Shown here one piece after another: positions 1 to 13,300 of a DNA stretch of 64,000 bases. A model generated the notes under the pieces. The model was not told the DNA's origin. It saw only the letters and a program-made list of their open reading frames with translations, and made no database searches. How positions within the stretch are numbered: the stretch's first letter is position 1; each line of letters starts with the position of its first letter. Source of the stretch: Oncomelania hupensis (lineage: Eukaryota > Mollusca > Gastropoda > Littorinimorpha > Pomatiopsidae); the NCBI GenBank assembly GCA_036898135.1, contig CM072513.1:73061380-73125379 (forward strand). The letters are read 5' to 3'. A program made the position numbers and the translations under genes.

Positions 1-85
1 TTTATTTAGAGTAATGATGATGATGATGGTTGTGCCATCAACAGCGGGTTCTTGCTCATGGTGCAGGTGTAATGTTTTGTTACAG

Positions 86-2883
86 GACCTGGAGGTACAA
101 TTGCAGCAAGAGAGCGGGATAGCCCAGGACACCATTCGTACATTGGAGGACAGCCTGGCAGAAGAGAAACGGCGTAGGGATGACGCAGAGCACGAACTGC
201 TCAAACAGAAACAAGAGCTTCAGTATGCCATCGACGAACTGCACAGGCAGAAAGTGTCTTTCCAAACCCGCATCATAGACAGAGAGACTGAGATCGAGCG
301 TTTGAGAAATCAGGTGGGATTCAATTTCGCCTTGTCTAGTGTACTTCTAGTATTTATGAAGTATTGAGTGGGATTAATGCTTTAACAGACATATAAAAGA
401 AAATCCCCAAGAACACTAATAACAGTAAACAGAAACATGTCTATTTGATGAAAGTCTCTACACAACTCTCACATAGTAACGTACTTAAAAATCTATTATT
501 GTTTCAGCTGACAACAAAAAGCATCAGCAGCACATCGGAGAGTGAGTTGGAGTCAAGGGTACGGTCGCTGACAGAAAGTCTGATCCAGAAACAAACCATG
601 CTGGAATCCCTGAGCACAGAGAAGAACTCCCTCACCCTTCAGCTTGAGAGACTTGGGGTATGTATTGCCTTAGGCTGATTGGTGTTACACAGTGCAGCAA
701 GTTGTAGAAAGTGTGCATCTTGTTCTTGGGCGAAGCATGTCCAATCCTGAATTCAGCAAAACTTTTAACTCAAGTTCTGGGTCTTGGTTGACGTTTTGTT
801 GCTCCATAATGACTTTTCTAAGCATTTACTGTAAAAGGTGTTCTTATTCTTTCTTCTCTAGTAAGATGTATTTTCCGCATTTTATGTGAAAAGATAATTA
901 GTCTGTAGCAAAATACTTGTATCGAGAACCTTTTAAATCTGTTATGTTTTATCTCCTTTTGGCTTTTAGCTCTGTCTCGTCTTCTTCTTACTCTTCTTCT
1001 TTCTTCTCAGTGAATGTCCACTGTTGATTTCATTGCCAAATCACTTCGTGTATGTGGTGTGTGATGGAAATTTGGTCAAATGTTTTTTTTCATATTTTAT
1101 TTTGATGTGGCAGCAACAATACAAGGATGTGGAAAACACACTGATGCGTTCCACCGTAGCTTCTGTCAGCATGGGTGAACATGATGAAGATGGTAAGAAT
1201 TTGAACCTGCTTCTGCTGCTGTTAATGGCACATGTATATGTGTATAGATAGTGCAAAATGTAAACCACATCTTTAACGCTGATTGTCGACTGGGTCATGA
1301 CGGTCTGTTGGGAGAAGAGATCAGAGAGGTGAGCCTTTTATTGATGGATACATTTTGACTTGATTCTTTAACTCTCATTGGTTTCACTATTTTTGTCTGC
1401 AGTGCGTCACAGGTTGCCGACATTTATGAGAGAGGGGGTCACAGACACAGAAGTAACGAGAAGGGTGAAACGCTATGTCAACACCATTGACAAGTTTAGG
1501 TTAGCTTTTACACTTTCCTTTTGTTTTTAGTTATAAAACTCAAATATTCCTCTTTTTTTTCTATTAGAAGGCTCTCACTTTCCATTTGCTTTTTAGTTGT
1601 AAGTTGTAGTTCTCTTGATATTTTAGTGAAAAGGCTATCACCTTGCTTTTTGTTTACAGTTATAAAATGTTTAATTGATAAAGGGTTTTGCAAGCTTCAG
1701 TGCCAGTGATTTTGTGACTGTAGTGAGTACATTTGAAACAGTATCAGATATATAATTTAGTGTCAGTAGATTGTTTACTTGAAAGCTGTTTTCACTGGTT
1801 TAGTAGTTTTGTGTAAAAGTCCTCTGCACAGACAATAGCATAGAAGCATTGATATTTGCAGTACATAAGACCCCAATCATCATCGTCATCACCACCATCT
1901 TCATGTTGATTAGTGGTCAATAGTATCAGCTGGTTTTCTATGTTCTTGTTTGTCTTTGCGCAGCATCAGACTGGGAGTGTTCTTGAGACGATATCCAATT
2001 GCCAGGATATTTGTGATAGTTTATATGGTGAGATTCTTTTTCTGTCCCCATTATGTACTTCTCTCCTTCTCTCCACTTTTCTGTCTCTCCTCTCTCCCTA
2101 ATCCTCACCCTCCTCTCCTCCCCTCCCTCCTCCCCCTCCCTTCCACCCCCACCCCCCTTCTCTTAAAAATGTTCACATATTACATTCTAAATATTGTGTA
2201 ATAGTCTGTTTCCTGTAGTCTTTGTGCATTTAAAAAAAAAAAAAGAAAAGTTATTTATGTATTTGTTTGTTAATTAATCTTTCTAGCTCCTACTTCCCAG
2301 GAAAATGATTTTTGTTTTGTTTTGTTTCTATAATATGCAGTTTTGAAACTGTCTTTTCAAGGTAGATAGTGTTGAGGTTTCTAGTTTAATTTTAAACTTT
2401 CAAGATAGAGACTGCATTGAGTATAGTCAATAGCAGTTGTTTACAAGCAGCTTAGAACTAGGGATCAGTTTGAAATTGCCTGATTTTTTTTTTTATGTGC
2501 CTGATCTAACTACCAATCAGGGTATCAAATAGACTTCTTTTTATTTATTTTTTTTCTTTCTCCTTAGGCAGGCTTGAAAATTGATAGAATTAAGCTCTAC
2601 ATTTTTCACTCAAGCAAAAGAAGTAGCCTCTTGTATCTGTTCGTCCAGACACTTTCTACACATCAAAATACTTATTTCTTTGCTTGAGTGAAACCGTCTA
2701 CTCCTCAGTAGTTAAAACTACCAAAAACAACTCGAAAATGCCACTCTCTGCTGTAATAATATATCATAATTATTTTCTTGTTATCTCTCCTAGGCCATGC
2801 TTCACCTGTGGGTGATGGTGGTCCTGATGACGTACCAGCCAGAAATGCACAGCAAGGACTTCCTCCCTTCAAACCCCGCCTAG
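86..2883 (+). CDS. GOLGA5: Golgin-84 (golgin subfamily A member 5), C-terminal part
   Basis: This is the 3' part of a Golgi coiled-coil tether; upstream exons lie outside the window and bases 1-85 are intron. Exons: 86-313, 508-657, 1114-1192, 1403-1499, 1964-2027, 2794-2883 (stop TAG 2881-2883). All junctions are GT-AG and the joins keep frame over 235 residues. Residues 1-150 or so are charged heptad-like coiled coil (DSLAEEKRRRDD, ESLSTEKNSLTLQLERL). They are followed by a linker and the family signature SIRLGVFLRRYPIARIF. A single hydrophobic anchor lies at about residues 200-220, followed by a short lumenal tail ending SNPA. Known family role: tail-anchored golgin that captures intra-Golgi vesicles and supports stacking. 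The C-terminal signature and anchor make the assignment firm; the exact boundary of the third exon is the least certain. Confidence 0.95.
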
Positions 2884-3108
2884 CGCATGCACAAGAACAA
2901 CTTGGATGCTGTGATGTGATATGCAACGAACAGTTCATGTGATCGACTGTGTGGGGTTCTGTGTGGTATGGGATCCTGTAGAGTGTTGGGATGTTGTACT
3001 AATACATAGAATTCTCTATTGTGTGGGCTTTGTTTGCTAAGAGCTGCCAATTGTGCAGACAAACCCTTAACATCAAAGAAAGTCTTCAGCTATGCCCATA
3101 ACCAAGAT

Positions 3109-3189
3109 AATAAAACTATCTGGTGTAATGATAACATCAGCTTTCTTCTTTGCTTCTAACGTGGGTCTCGCATGCCAGCAAGAAATAAA
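3109..3189 (+). terminator. Candidate polyadenylation signals for golgin-84
   Basis: AATAAA occurs at 3109-3114 and again at 3184-3189, 226 and 301 bases after the golgin-84 stop. Either would give a short 3' UTR. Further AATAAA motifs occur downstream (for example near 5717), so a longer UTR is possible. Which is used cannot be told from sequence. Confidence 0.45.
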
Positions 3190-4167
3190 CGTTCCCTGTT
3201 TCTTCTCAGTTACTGCAAAAGTTAGGAGATAGTTAATGCATGTTTGACCTGCCTTCGGTTTTGAGAATGTGTGAATGAACTTGGAATATTGTTATAAGGA
3301 CTGCGATCCTCAATGCTTACAATGCCTGTGAGATAAAGATGAGCAAATTATGAATCTTATTTTGCTATTTTTGGGTAATTCTATATTTCACCATAATGTT
3401 TTATGTACGATTTTATTTATATTTCATATTTTAATGGTGATGTTATTTTTGTCTTTTGTTGGAATTAGCTAATAGGGGGTAAACATTCCTAAAGTCTTGT
3501 CTGACTAGACTTAATAATATTTAAATGAATTTGTATTTTCTTTGAGGAAAATATGAATGCAGTTACGACAGTAACTAAAAAATAATGCATAATGGTAGCA
3601 AGAAAACTGGAGTTTTTGTACAGCAGCTTCTTTATTCAAGGGAACAGACTAGCAATTTTAATGGTTTTTATGTTCTTTCATGGAATCTTAAGGGTAAAGG
3701 GAAACTTTACCATAACGGAGGCAAGAAAATTAAAGTATTATAACGCAACATCTTTATTCATTGAACGTGCTGTTACAAATTTGTATTATTTACATTTTAA
3801 ACTCTGCCCTTTGTCTAATCATCCATTACAAAGAAATCTCCTTGTGACACATTCTCACTGTTTTACTTTCTCTCTTAATAATTAAATAAGTATAGTTATA
3901 TAATAAACTGATTGGTTTAGATTGAATTCAATTTATATAGTTTATGAACCAGTTCAGGGAGCTGCTCAAAGCCTTCAGTTTCTTGGCAGTTATGCATAAG
4001 CTAGGGTTCAAATTCTAGAAGCTCTCAGCTTGCTGTTTGTTACTGCAGTTATGATGTCATGTTCAGTTCTTACGACTAAAAGTAATTTAGATTGTGTAGA
4101 ATTTTGGTGTCAGTAAATAAGACAGTCGAATTAGTAGACACTGTCTAAGTGTAACTTAATAAACTTG

Positions 4168-4189
4168 CGTGTGTGTGTGTGTGTGTGTG
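4168..4189. repeat. (TG)n microsatellite
   Basis: A run of about eleven TG dinucleotides just upstream of a degraded dispersed repeat. Smaller TG tracts follow near 4867 and 4943. Confidence 0.9.
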
Positions 4190-5854
4190 CGTGTTTTTCC
4201 AGACTTATCTGGAAATACTTTAAAAGTAGTCCGGAATCCAAATGTTGGTCTGTCAGTCCGTTGGAAGCCATATCTCAAGAACTGCTGAACGGATTTTTAC
4301 CAAACATCATAGGTACATTACCTAGGTTAGTGGCCTGCCCCTGTGCCATCATATTTGCTCTACCGCAAAGATCATTGGAGTTTGTTTGTTGCTGAACATG
4401 TTTTGCTCATATCAAGAACGGCAGCAGTGATTTTGTTGGGTTTTGGTAGTCGGGTACTTCAAATCATGTTAGTTGGTCAGTCACTCAGAATTTCACTTTT
4501 GTTTGTTCAAAACACACTTTTGGCCTTCCCTTAAAAATAACTTCACTGAACCAAAATTCATCATTCTTACTTTGCGGATACTTTAATTACTGCTAAGCAT
4601 GCTAGATCATTCTTATTTGTTCTTTCTCAAAGGTCAAGGTCGTTGTGCACCACCATTTTCTAAACACGTTTTGCGCCGTTTCTAAAAATTGGCTGAGCCC
4701 GTTTGGATACTTTTTGTTTGCAGATAGTTCAGATCAGGGCCTCTATCATTCCAAGGTTTCCTATTTATTATGATAAAACCAAGTCACACGTTGTCCTTTT
4801 GCCTTGTTTGTTAAGATATAACACCACCAAAAAATGAACACTGTTGAAAATGAATATTTTTCAGTTATGTGTGTGTGTGTCTGGAAATACATTTGAATGG
4901 CTTGCCATCTTGTTTTTTACTTGTAATGTTTTAGTGCTAATTTGTGTGTGTGTGTGTATGTGTTAGTTGGATGAGACCATGAGGTCCTCAGTGAAGTTGT
5001 ACAGTCCCTAGCCCTTCTCCCCACTTCCCATTATTCCTTAATGTTGTTTGTTCATGGAAAAAAAAGTGGTAGTTTAGTAATGAGAACGGTTGTATTTGTT
5101 TCTTTAACCAGCAGTTGTACAGTTTTAGCGCTTACCACAGTGATAATGTTACTCGCTGTGGGCTAATTTACTACACTTTTGTGCATTCTTAGTATTATTT
5201 ATTGAATGGGCAAGCTTCCATATTGGGCGAGTTAGTAATGAATGAGAGAGTGTGTGTTGTCTTTGAGAATTAAAATTGCCTGAACTGCTATAACATTTTG
5301 AAAATGGAATCGCCTGTACACTAGCTCATCAAAATAAACAAATAAATCTAAAAAAAAGAAAAAAAAGTGAGATAGAAACTTGTCTGACCAGCTGAAACAG
5401 GGATTTATCCAACAGCCAAAACGAATGTTGATTTGGAAGTGAATGTGACTTACTACCAACTGACTTGTAAAATATTAGTCGACTTGTAGGAACATGAGTT
5501 TACATGTAAATCTAAGATGTTGCTGGTAGTGAGAATCTCCTAGTGCACCTCCTAGAAGATCTCTATACAATGTTTGTGATTTTTGTTTTGTCTTACAAGA
5601 ATTCATTATTTTTTGTGTGTCGTGAAAGCTGCTGTAATTTTCAAACTATGGCTATTGTACATTACGTCTGTATATCATGACTGACATTGTTGCACACATG
5701 AAAAATGTTACTGTAAAATAAAAATACGTTGTTGTGAGATTCATACAAATACATTTGTGATAATTATTTGGGATTATGTCTTCATTATGGTCATGCATTG
5801 CTATATTAAATCCGTTTGCCTATAATTAGGTGTTCAACATAATGCAACTGTAAA

Positions 5855-5870
5855 AGGAAAGAGAGAGAGA

Positions 5871-5919
<49 letters not shown>
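5855..5919. repeat. (GA)n microsatellite
   Basis: Nearly uninterrupted GA repeat of about 65 bases with one GT interruption near 5875. Confidence 0.95.
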
Positions 5920-5922
<3 letters not shown>

Positions 5923-8900
5923 GACTGAATTAGCATGTTTAACTGACATGCAAAATTGTACATTATTGATATGAATTTGTCATATGATATCAAAGTGGGA
6001 AACAATTAAAAAAAAAAATTCTTTGGTTGGTGTACTAACTAAAAACGCTTGTATGCTATTTTGATTCTGAATGTGCAGTGGCATGCAATGCTATTTTGCA
6101 AGATAATCATGATCATCATTCTTATCATCACCCCCACACACTATGCCATCACATTTCATGAAATATTTGTGACTAGATTACTTATGTTTGCAAGTGCTGC
6201 TGAAATCATTTTCATCTTTATGCAAGCTTAGGTTGTGACACATTACATGATTATTGCTTTAGGTCCAGCGGGTTCTTCCGAGCCAAATCAGGACCTGATA
6301 ACCCCTGATCCGCATAAAAGATCTGCCGAAACAACCCTAGTGGTAAAACTGAAGGCTCTCCACCAACCAGTCAATTTACAATAAAGACATCCCACGCAGG
6401 GGACTCTGAGGCTATACTCTAATTTATCGAACCCCTGTTTACAAAAACAAAATGGAATACAAACATTATTATAAATTATCAACAAAACACATACATATAA
6501 AATGCCTACATTGCTAAATAATATCATAGGAAGCCCTAGTGACCACCTGGCAGAAAGCGTCCGATATTCCCAAACTGATCCAACAGACCTCACACACAAA
6601 TAAGGAGTCTTGTCCCGGAAGAGTTTTCAAGGAAAAAGGTAGGTGAACGGTCTAGCGAAGAAGAAGATAGTATAGCAGATAGATAGAACAGAGCAGTAAT
6701 GAGAAAGAACAAATGAGAAAGACAGCGCCAGTGGGAATTTAAAGCACTAAATTTCCAGAAAGTGGGGATACTATTTATACTGAAACCCCTTGCACGCCAA
6801 CGGGGGGAATTGTGACACAAGAGCTGAGAGAAAAAGAGACGGAACACACTGTTGACACAGTTCTTATAGTTAGGAAAGTTGACACTTTCTCCTTCTTTCA
6901 AAATCAAATGTGAATTAAACAGTCATAACAAAAATGTTTTCACACAGTTGTGAAAAGAATAGAAATTACTACTTAACAGCTTACCATTTCTGCTAGTTTC
7001 AGACAAAGAATTAAACATGAATTTGACAACTGTAAGAAAACCTGTATCTGTTTAAAACATATTCAGTAGCAAACACACTCAAAAGCACTCACACTAAACA
7101 TTATATTGACAGATAGTTGTAAAAGATTATGAGATACCTTATAAAGCTAAATTTTTCCAAATAACTCCTCAGTTGGCTTATCCCATGAATCAAAGTTGTA
7201 ACAATAGCAAAATTTCCCCAGAAAATTGTAAGTTGACAAAAAACAACAAATGATTACACTATGGTTTGAATATAGTTTTCTATTATTTCACATACAAGGT
7301 AAAAAGTACAGATACTATTCGTAAGGAACACTATTTACAACAATTCAAGTACATTAAGCCAACACAAAATAGAAGCTAGAAAGCTATCTTGAAAATCGTA
7401 TGTACAAATATCTTAACATCGACAGCATTAGATCTACTATTGCAGTAGATTTCAAAATACAAAATATAGTATCAACGACCAAACACTCATGTTCTAATTA
7501 ATATAACAATGGTAAGAACTTCAAGTTCAATGAAAAACAAAACCTTACAAATTGAAGCAAATGACAGTCATTCCATGCAATTTATTTCTTCACGCCGCAA
7601 AGAAAACTGGAAAATGTGATACAAACAATCATTACTGTTATGATACGACACTTCCATGCATACATATCTTGTACACGTAAGTCATTCAATGAATCAATCG
7701 TTCAATGAACATGCAATGCGACATTTGATTTCTTTCGCTAACCAGTCATCCTGAGTAAATCCATGGCCAACTTTCATGAAAATAGTAGGTTGGGGGAGGG
7801 AAGAATAGAGGGAGGGAGCAAAATTGGATGGAATTAACTACAATAATAATTATAGGAATAACTACAAGTGACCAACAACCACAACAAATTACTTAATAAT
7901 TATTTTTAAATAAATAAATAAACGCATTGAAATTCTGTATAGAAAATATGTCCATGTAAAATCATAAATGACGTTTACAGGTAAATTGTGAACTGAAGTT
8001 TACACAGGACTTACACTAATTTTAAATGGAATATTCAAAGAAATTAAAACTGGTACTTGATGCATTCAACTGCATTTTGGTTATTACAATTCATGGTTCT
8101 TTGGCAAATAAACAATTTATTTACCTTTTGTTTCGGACTATGACCAGATGACTTCTAACAACCCAATGCCCAAAATGACATTACCAACACATGAAATCAT
8201 GTAAGCTCAAACAAAAAAAACAAAGACAGTTGCATTCATCTTGAAGATCTAACCTATAATACTATACCCCACATAACAGTATACATGTGAATTCCCTGTT
8301 AGTCTGAATTTATAAAACATTCTAGAATCAGGGCTTGTAATTGTCTGTAGTTAAAAAAAAGACATTGGCCAGGGTCCAGTGGCTACCTAGGTGTTAGTAG
8401 AGTATGCAGGGGAATGGCCCCCACCCCTACCCTTCTCCTTACATATGAATAGTTGCATTTTAATAATATATTTTTGATTACCAAAAAACACGACTAGTGA
8501 AGGAAAGACTTTGCTTGCTTACACAAAGCTGAACTCTTGAAGAAGCCTGTCTTTACAGTTAATAGTCGCCAACAAAGTCCAACTACAAATGTAAGTTTAA
8601 ACACACACTGGTGCCCAGTTGATAGTCCCTATTCACCAATAAAGTCAAAATTTAGTTTACAAATTTTCATACATTCTGATGCACAACTCAAATCTTGAAA
8701 AATTATTTTCACTGGCAATCGTTTAGTTGGTATGTTTGAAGAATTTGGAGAAATTGGTTTGTTTGTGACTGCAGTTTCTCTAAACAGATTTTGAGGTGCT
8801 TTATCAACACTGACTGAATGCTGAGTGCAGCACACTGGCTTCACGGATTGTGCATCAGCAACACTGACTGAAGGTTGAGTGCCGCACACTTGCCTCACAA

Positions 8901-9038
8901 TTGCATGAGACTGTTTAGCTTTTTTTAGCCTCAGCAAGTTCTACATTGCTTGTATTTGATTTCCAACTGGTACACAGTACAAAAGGCTGTTCCATTTCTT
9001 GAAATCTTCCTCAAATATTCTAGTCATTCATCACAAAT

Positions 9039-9040
<2 letters not shown>

Positions 9041-9124
<84 letters not shown>
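9041..9124. repeat. (AT)n microsatellite
   Basis: Perfect AT dinucleotide repeat of 42 units, self-complementary and able to extrude a hairpin. It lies about 630 bases downstream of the alpha-SNAP stop codon. Confidence 0.97.
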
Positions 9125-9128
<4 letters not shown>

Positions 9129-9405
9129 CCAATATATAACACAACAAGAGAAAAATCCATTATTTAAAAAAATTCAAATAAATAATAGAAAGCTGCAACA
9201 TAAACATTGTGGTGTTTTGGACGCAAATCCTGACAGCATATCATACTCATTTTGGCTCAGTTTAACTACCCGTTAACAAATACCTCACTTTTTTATGTTT
9301 GACCGAGAAAATGCACCATATCCATGTCAACCTTCACCCTTCAGTCAATGTCTCTTAGTGCTGTGGGCTGGAAAAGTGCACTACATAAAAACAGCCATTC
9401 TCCAT

Positions 9406-9411
9406 TTTATT
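9406..9411 (-). terminator. Candidate polyadenylation signal of alpha-SNAP
   Basis: AATAAA read on the - strand, about 345 bases after the alpha-SNAP stop. It is the first full consensus hexamer noticed downstream of that stop. Confidence 0.4.
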
Positions 9412-9755
9412 CAGTCCATCTGATCTTACAAGTTGTACATGTCTCCAACAAACGTTTTCTCCACCTTGGCTCATGTTAAAAAAACCATCTAAATACATCC
9501 TACTCATTTTAGAAGTACCACCTAACGCTCACAACCGAGTGAAGCAAGTTGGGGTGGATAAACTTCAGCCACACTGCCCTTAAATTGGTCGGATACGCTG
9601 TTAACTTTAAAAAAGTTTCAATGTCAAGACTTTCTAACCACCACTGAATCACAAAGCTGAAACTCCAAGCATGCTGATGCACCATTTAAATTGTCCAAAA
9701 ACATGATTTCTGAGAGGGGGCAGGAAGAAATGAAATGTGGAATACTCAATGTCTA

Positions 9756-10324
9756 TCAACACAAGTCAGGCTCAGCGTTGAGCTGTTTCTTCACTTTCAA
9801 CAGCAAGGCCGTCAGGTTCTTGTCAAGCCTTGAAATGCTGTCGTACTCTCTCAGTGCTTCGGTGAATGCATCCACATTCTCCTCCTCACACGCTTTCATC
9901 AAATTCTGAAGAACAAACGTGTATACAATTTGAAGATTTTAGTGTGAGAACATTGCCTCTCACAACGCTGCACTCACAAGAGTTAACAAATAAAAACAGG
10001 CAATAAAACAAAAATCATTTAAATTAATGCTAGCAAAGAAGCCGTATACATGCAGCCTGCACGCACATCTTCACTGTGAGTAAAGAAGCAATTGAAGCTT
10101 GTACACGAACAATATTTTCTGTATTGTGTACGAGAACTTCTGTCTCCAATAGCTTTTATTTTATTTTGTATTATTTTCAACCTTTCACCTTATCGGCTTC
10201 TTCAAAGAAAAAAACAAACATGGAGAAAGAAGTTCTTTTGCTATTTTCTACTAAGTACGTCCTTCCTGTGAACTTCGCTAATGCATGTGATTTGTGAAAA
10301 AAGAAAATGTAAAGTATAATATTT

Positions 10325-10368
<44 letters not shown>

Positions 10369-13300
10369 TATAATTATTATTATTATTATTATTATATTTT
10401 CTTATTACAAAAATTGAAAATTGCACACAACATCTGGAATTTGGAAATACTTCAGAGGTCTGCTTTTTCTCCATCAGTCTTTCGAGATGTGATCATGACA
10501 TGATCTTAACACAATATAGATCTTTCCTTGGACTTCATAAAACACATGAACATATTAATTTCACCCCATGATAATGGTTTACTCACCTTGATAAGCTTGC
10601 ACTCCCTGGATTCAGAGAAAGCAGGGAACATGTCTTCGTACTTTTGAATTGAGAGCTGAGCATTTACCAGATCCACACACAACTGGCAGATACAGGCCTT
10701 GAAGAAATGGTCCTTGGCACTGTATTTCAGTAGGCTGTTGTCCATGGCATACATACCCAGCTGCACAACAGATATTAAAATGCAAAAACTTCCAGAATCA
10801 TCTTTAAACCCACCACACTCATTAAAAAACACAACTAAACATCAGTCACTCCTTCAGGTTGCCATTGACACATACATAAAACTACAAGGTCAAGGCCATA
10901 TGACTCACATGCTCCTTATGGAACTTGCAAAATTTAACCTGAAAATAAGTGCCCAGGAAAAACAAAATGAAATGGTGGCATTAAAATACAAATGATAATC
11001 AACTTTGAATGTTCTACGCTTTTGATCTTGAGATTATCTTGACCTCCGGCTCCAAATGCATTTATTTACTATGAAATAATCTACAGCAAAAGTTGCATTA
11101 TTCTCCCCCTCCCCCCACTTTCAAAAAAGGTGACCTTGGTATGATCTATAGTGACCGTGACCTTGTGATGACCTTGACCTTCATGTGACCTCTCATGCTC
11201 ATGTATGATCAAATAACCAAATGTTGCATACTATGCATAAATATACAGCCATTCCACTGTATGAAGACTTAATTTTTGGTATGTTTTTTTGTAAAGCCTA
11301 AAATGACCTTGACCTTCAAGATCAACTCACAAATGGAACAAATATGAAGGATAAATCTAACATCTTTAAATACAACAAGTCTGGACTGTATATCTCTCAT
11401 AGTTTATGGTCAAGGTCACTTCAAAGTACCTATATTCACTGACTTTGGACAGCTCCAGTGACCCTGACCTTGGAGTGAGGATAACCAAATTTGCATAGTA
11501 TGTGTGTCTCATTGATATCTATTATGCATCACAGAATCATAAATTCAATATAACAACCTAGAAAAAAGTGAAATTTTGTGAAAAAAATTGTCATTTTTGT
11601 GACTAACATTTGCTGACCCTGTGACCTTGACCTTGAAATGAAGTCATGAAGTCACTGATCATTTATGAAGTTTTGTGGGTATAAACCATCTTACCTAAGT
11701 TTGGTTGTGATAGTTGAAATAGCTTCTGAGATATTAACCCACTTGCAAGTTTTGCACAAACAGAGGGCAGACAGGGAACGAACATTTTTTTAAATGTCAT
11801 TTTTGGACTATTTACCACTCATCTCGCACAGATTTGCAAAAATCTGGAAAACAATTTTGGGGGGATGAGCACAGACTCACACTGTTTTGCATGAAAATCA
11901 AAAAAATATGGGCGCAAGATCACTTGAATGTGCAGCACTACAGCTGTGGAACAGAATACCGTCATAACTGCAAGAGTCTGCCTCAAAAGAAGGCATTCAA
12001 GAAGCAGCTCCAAACCTTCCTGTTTGATTACTAATAATGGATTCTTCTTCTTTTTTTCTTTTTTTTTTAACCATTCTTTTTATTTTTTGGGGCATTATAT
12101 TTTTCTGAGCACACTGAACATGCTACCATAGCATGAGGAAACTATATCCAACAACTGTTCCATATCTACATACAATGAAACAAGCTTTTTCCAGACACAT
12201 GCCAGTCTTCCATGCAAAATATCGCACCATCAAAACTAGAAAGGTGGCATACAGACCTGTTCATAAATCTCAATGGCTTTCGTATAGTTCTCCATTTGTG
12301 CTGAGTACTCAGCCACCTTCAGCAGACACTTGTTGGCTGAACTGAAATACGATTGGACAAGACGAGTCTCGGTACACTATTTAAACATCATTTCAAAGAA
12401 TTTCTTAGCATTTTAAAAGCCTAAAAACTCCAAAGGTATACAAAATCGTGGCACCAAAAATCAAAACCTAAGTGTAAGTGTTATTGTTTATCAAAATGTG
12501 AATGTCAGCAAGCGAAGAAGTGATAAGGCATTTCTTTAATTGTACACACATTTTTTAATACTTTATTATAATAATGAGACCAGGCGACAGGATGAAACAA
12601 TAGAGGAAGCAAAGCGCCCGACAAATTTGTCAGCCACAAGACTCAATCAGCTAAAGCAATTTGGAAATGGCTCAATTCCAGTTTAAAATATTACTATAGT
12701 GAATGAATAAACAATACTGTATTACTAATTAAATAATTACCATCAAATATATTTTACATTAACATTCACAATTGTCAACTACACTCGCTCAACAAAAGCC
12801 ATACATTTTTCATATATCAGTTATAGTCTATAGACAGCTGCTTTCATTACTGCTGAAGAAGTTTAAATGTTTAAAGCAATTACCTGTTGGATTCTTCTCC
12901 CTTGTAGTAGTCTGCAGCCTGTTCATAATTTGCCACAGCCTGCAAACAAAGAAGTTTCATGGTTTTATCAGATTCAAGCATATTCTGAAGATACACGGAC
13001 ATACAGTAAGAACATTTTTATCAGTTTTAAGTGTATTAATTGTTGCTATTTCAATGGCTTTTCTGCCCAAAGTCCACAGACCAATTTCAATTCAGCAAGG
13101 TTTACATTATTTAATTTGCCAGCAAAGGGTTTTCATATTCATTCTCTCTTTCTTCTTTTACATTTGACATTTGACAATAATTTACAAGTAACAGTTATAT
13201 TACACCCAAGAAGTACATAACAGAATTTGGTCTCTTTTTATCAACACAATGTATTTCACTGAACTCCATACTCACCTTCTCCATATCCACCAGTTCCGAT

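Larger units (their letters stand above)
2884..9755. other. Intergenic region between golgin-84 and alpha-SNAP
   Basis: I see no recognisable conserved gene in this 6.9 kb between two convergently transcribed genes. It holds the 3' UTRs of both genes at its ends and several microsatellites, listed separately. At 4200-4760 is a degraded repeat that includes one AAGGTCAAGGTC motif and resembles the AGGTCA-rich family in style. Open frames on the - strand at 6288-6907 and 8629-8937 show no similarity I recognise. The rest is AT-rich and featureless by eye. Confidence 0.6.

Noticed and set aside
1245..1319. Possible extra golgin-84 exon between exons at 1114 and 1403
   Set aside because: It has an AG before and GTGAG after, but joining 1192 directly to 1403 keeps frame and matches the family. 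The segment adds stops or unrelated residues in the required phase.
6232..6818. Possible solo LTR: TTGTGACACA occurs at both ends of a 0.58 kb interval
   Set aside because: A 10-base direct repeat alone is weak. I find no target duplication, primer-binding site or retroelement coding sequence nearby.
10880..11852. Helitron identity for the AGGTCA-rich repeat, because several copies end at CTAG
   Set aside because: I see no clear hairpin before the end and no consistent TC start or A/T insertion site, so the class is left open.
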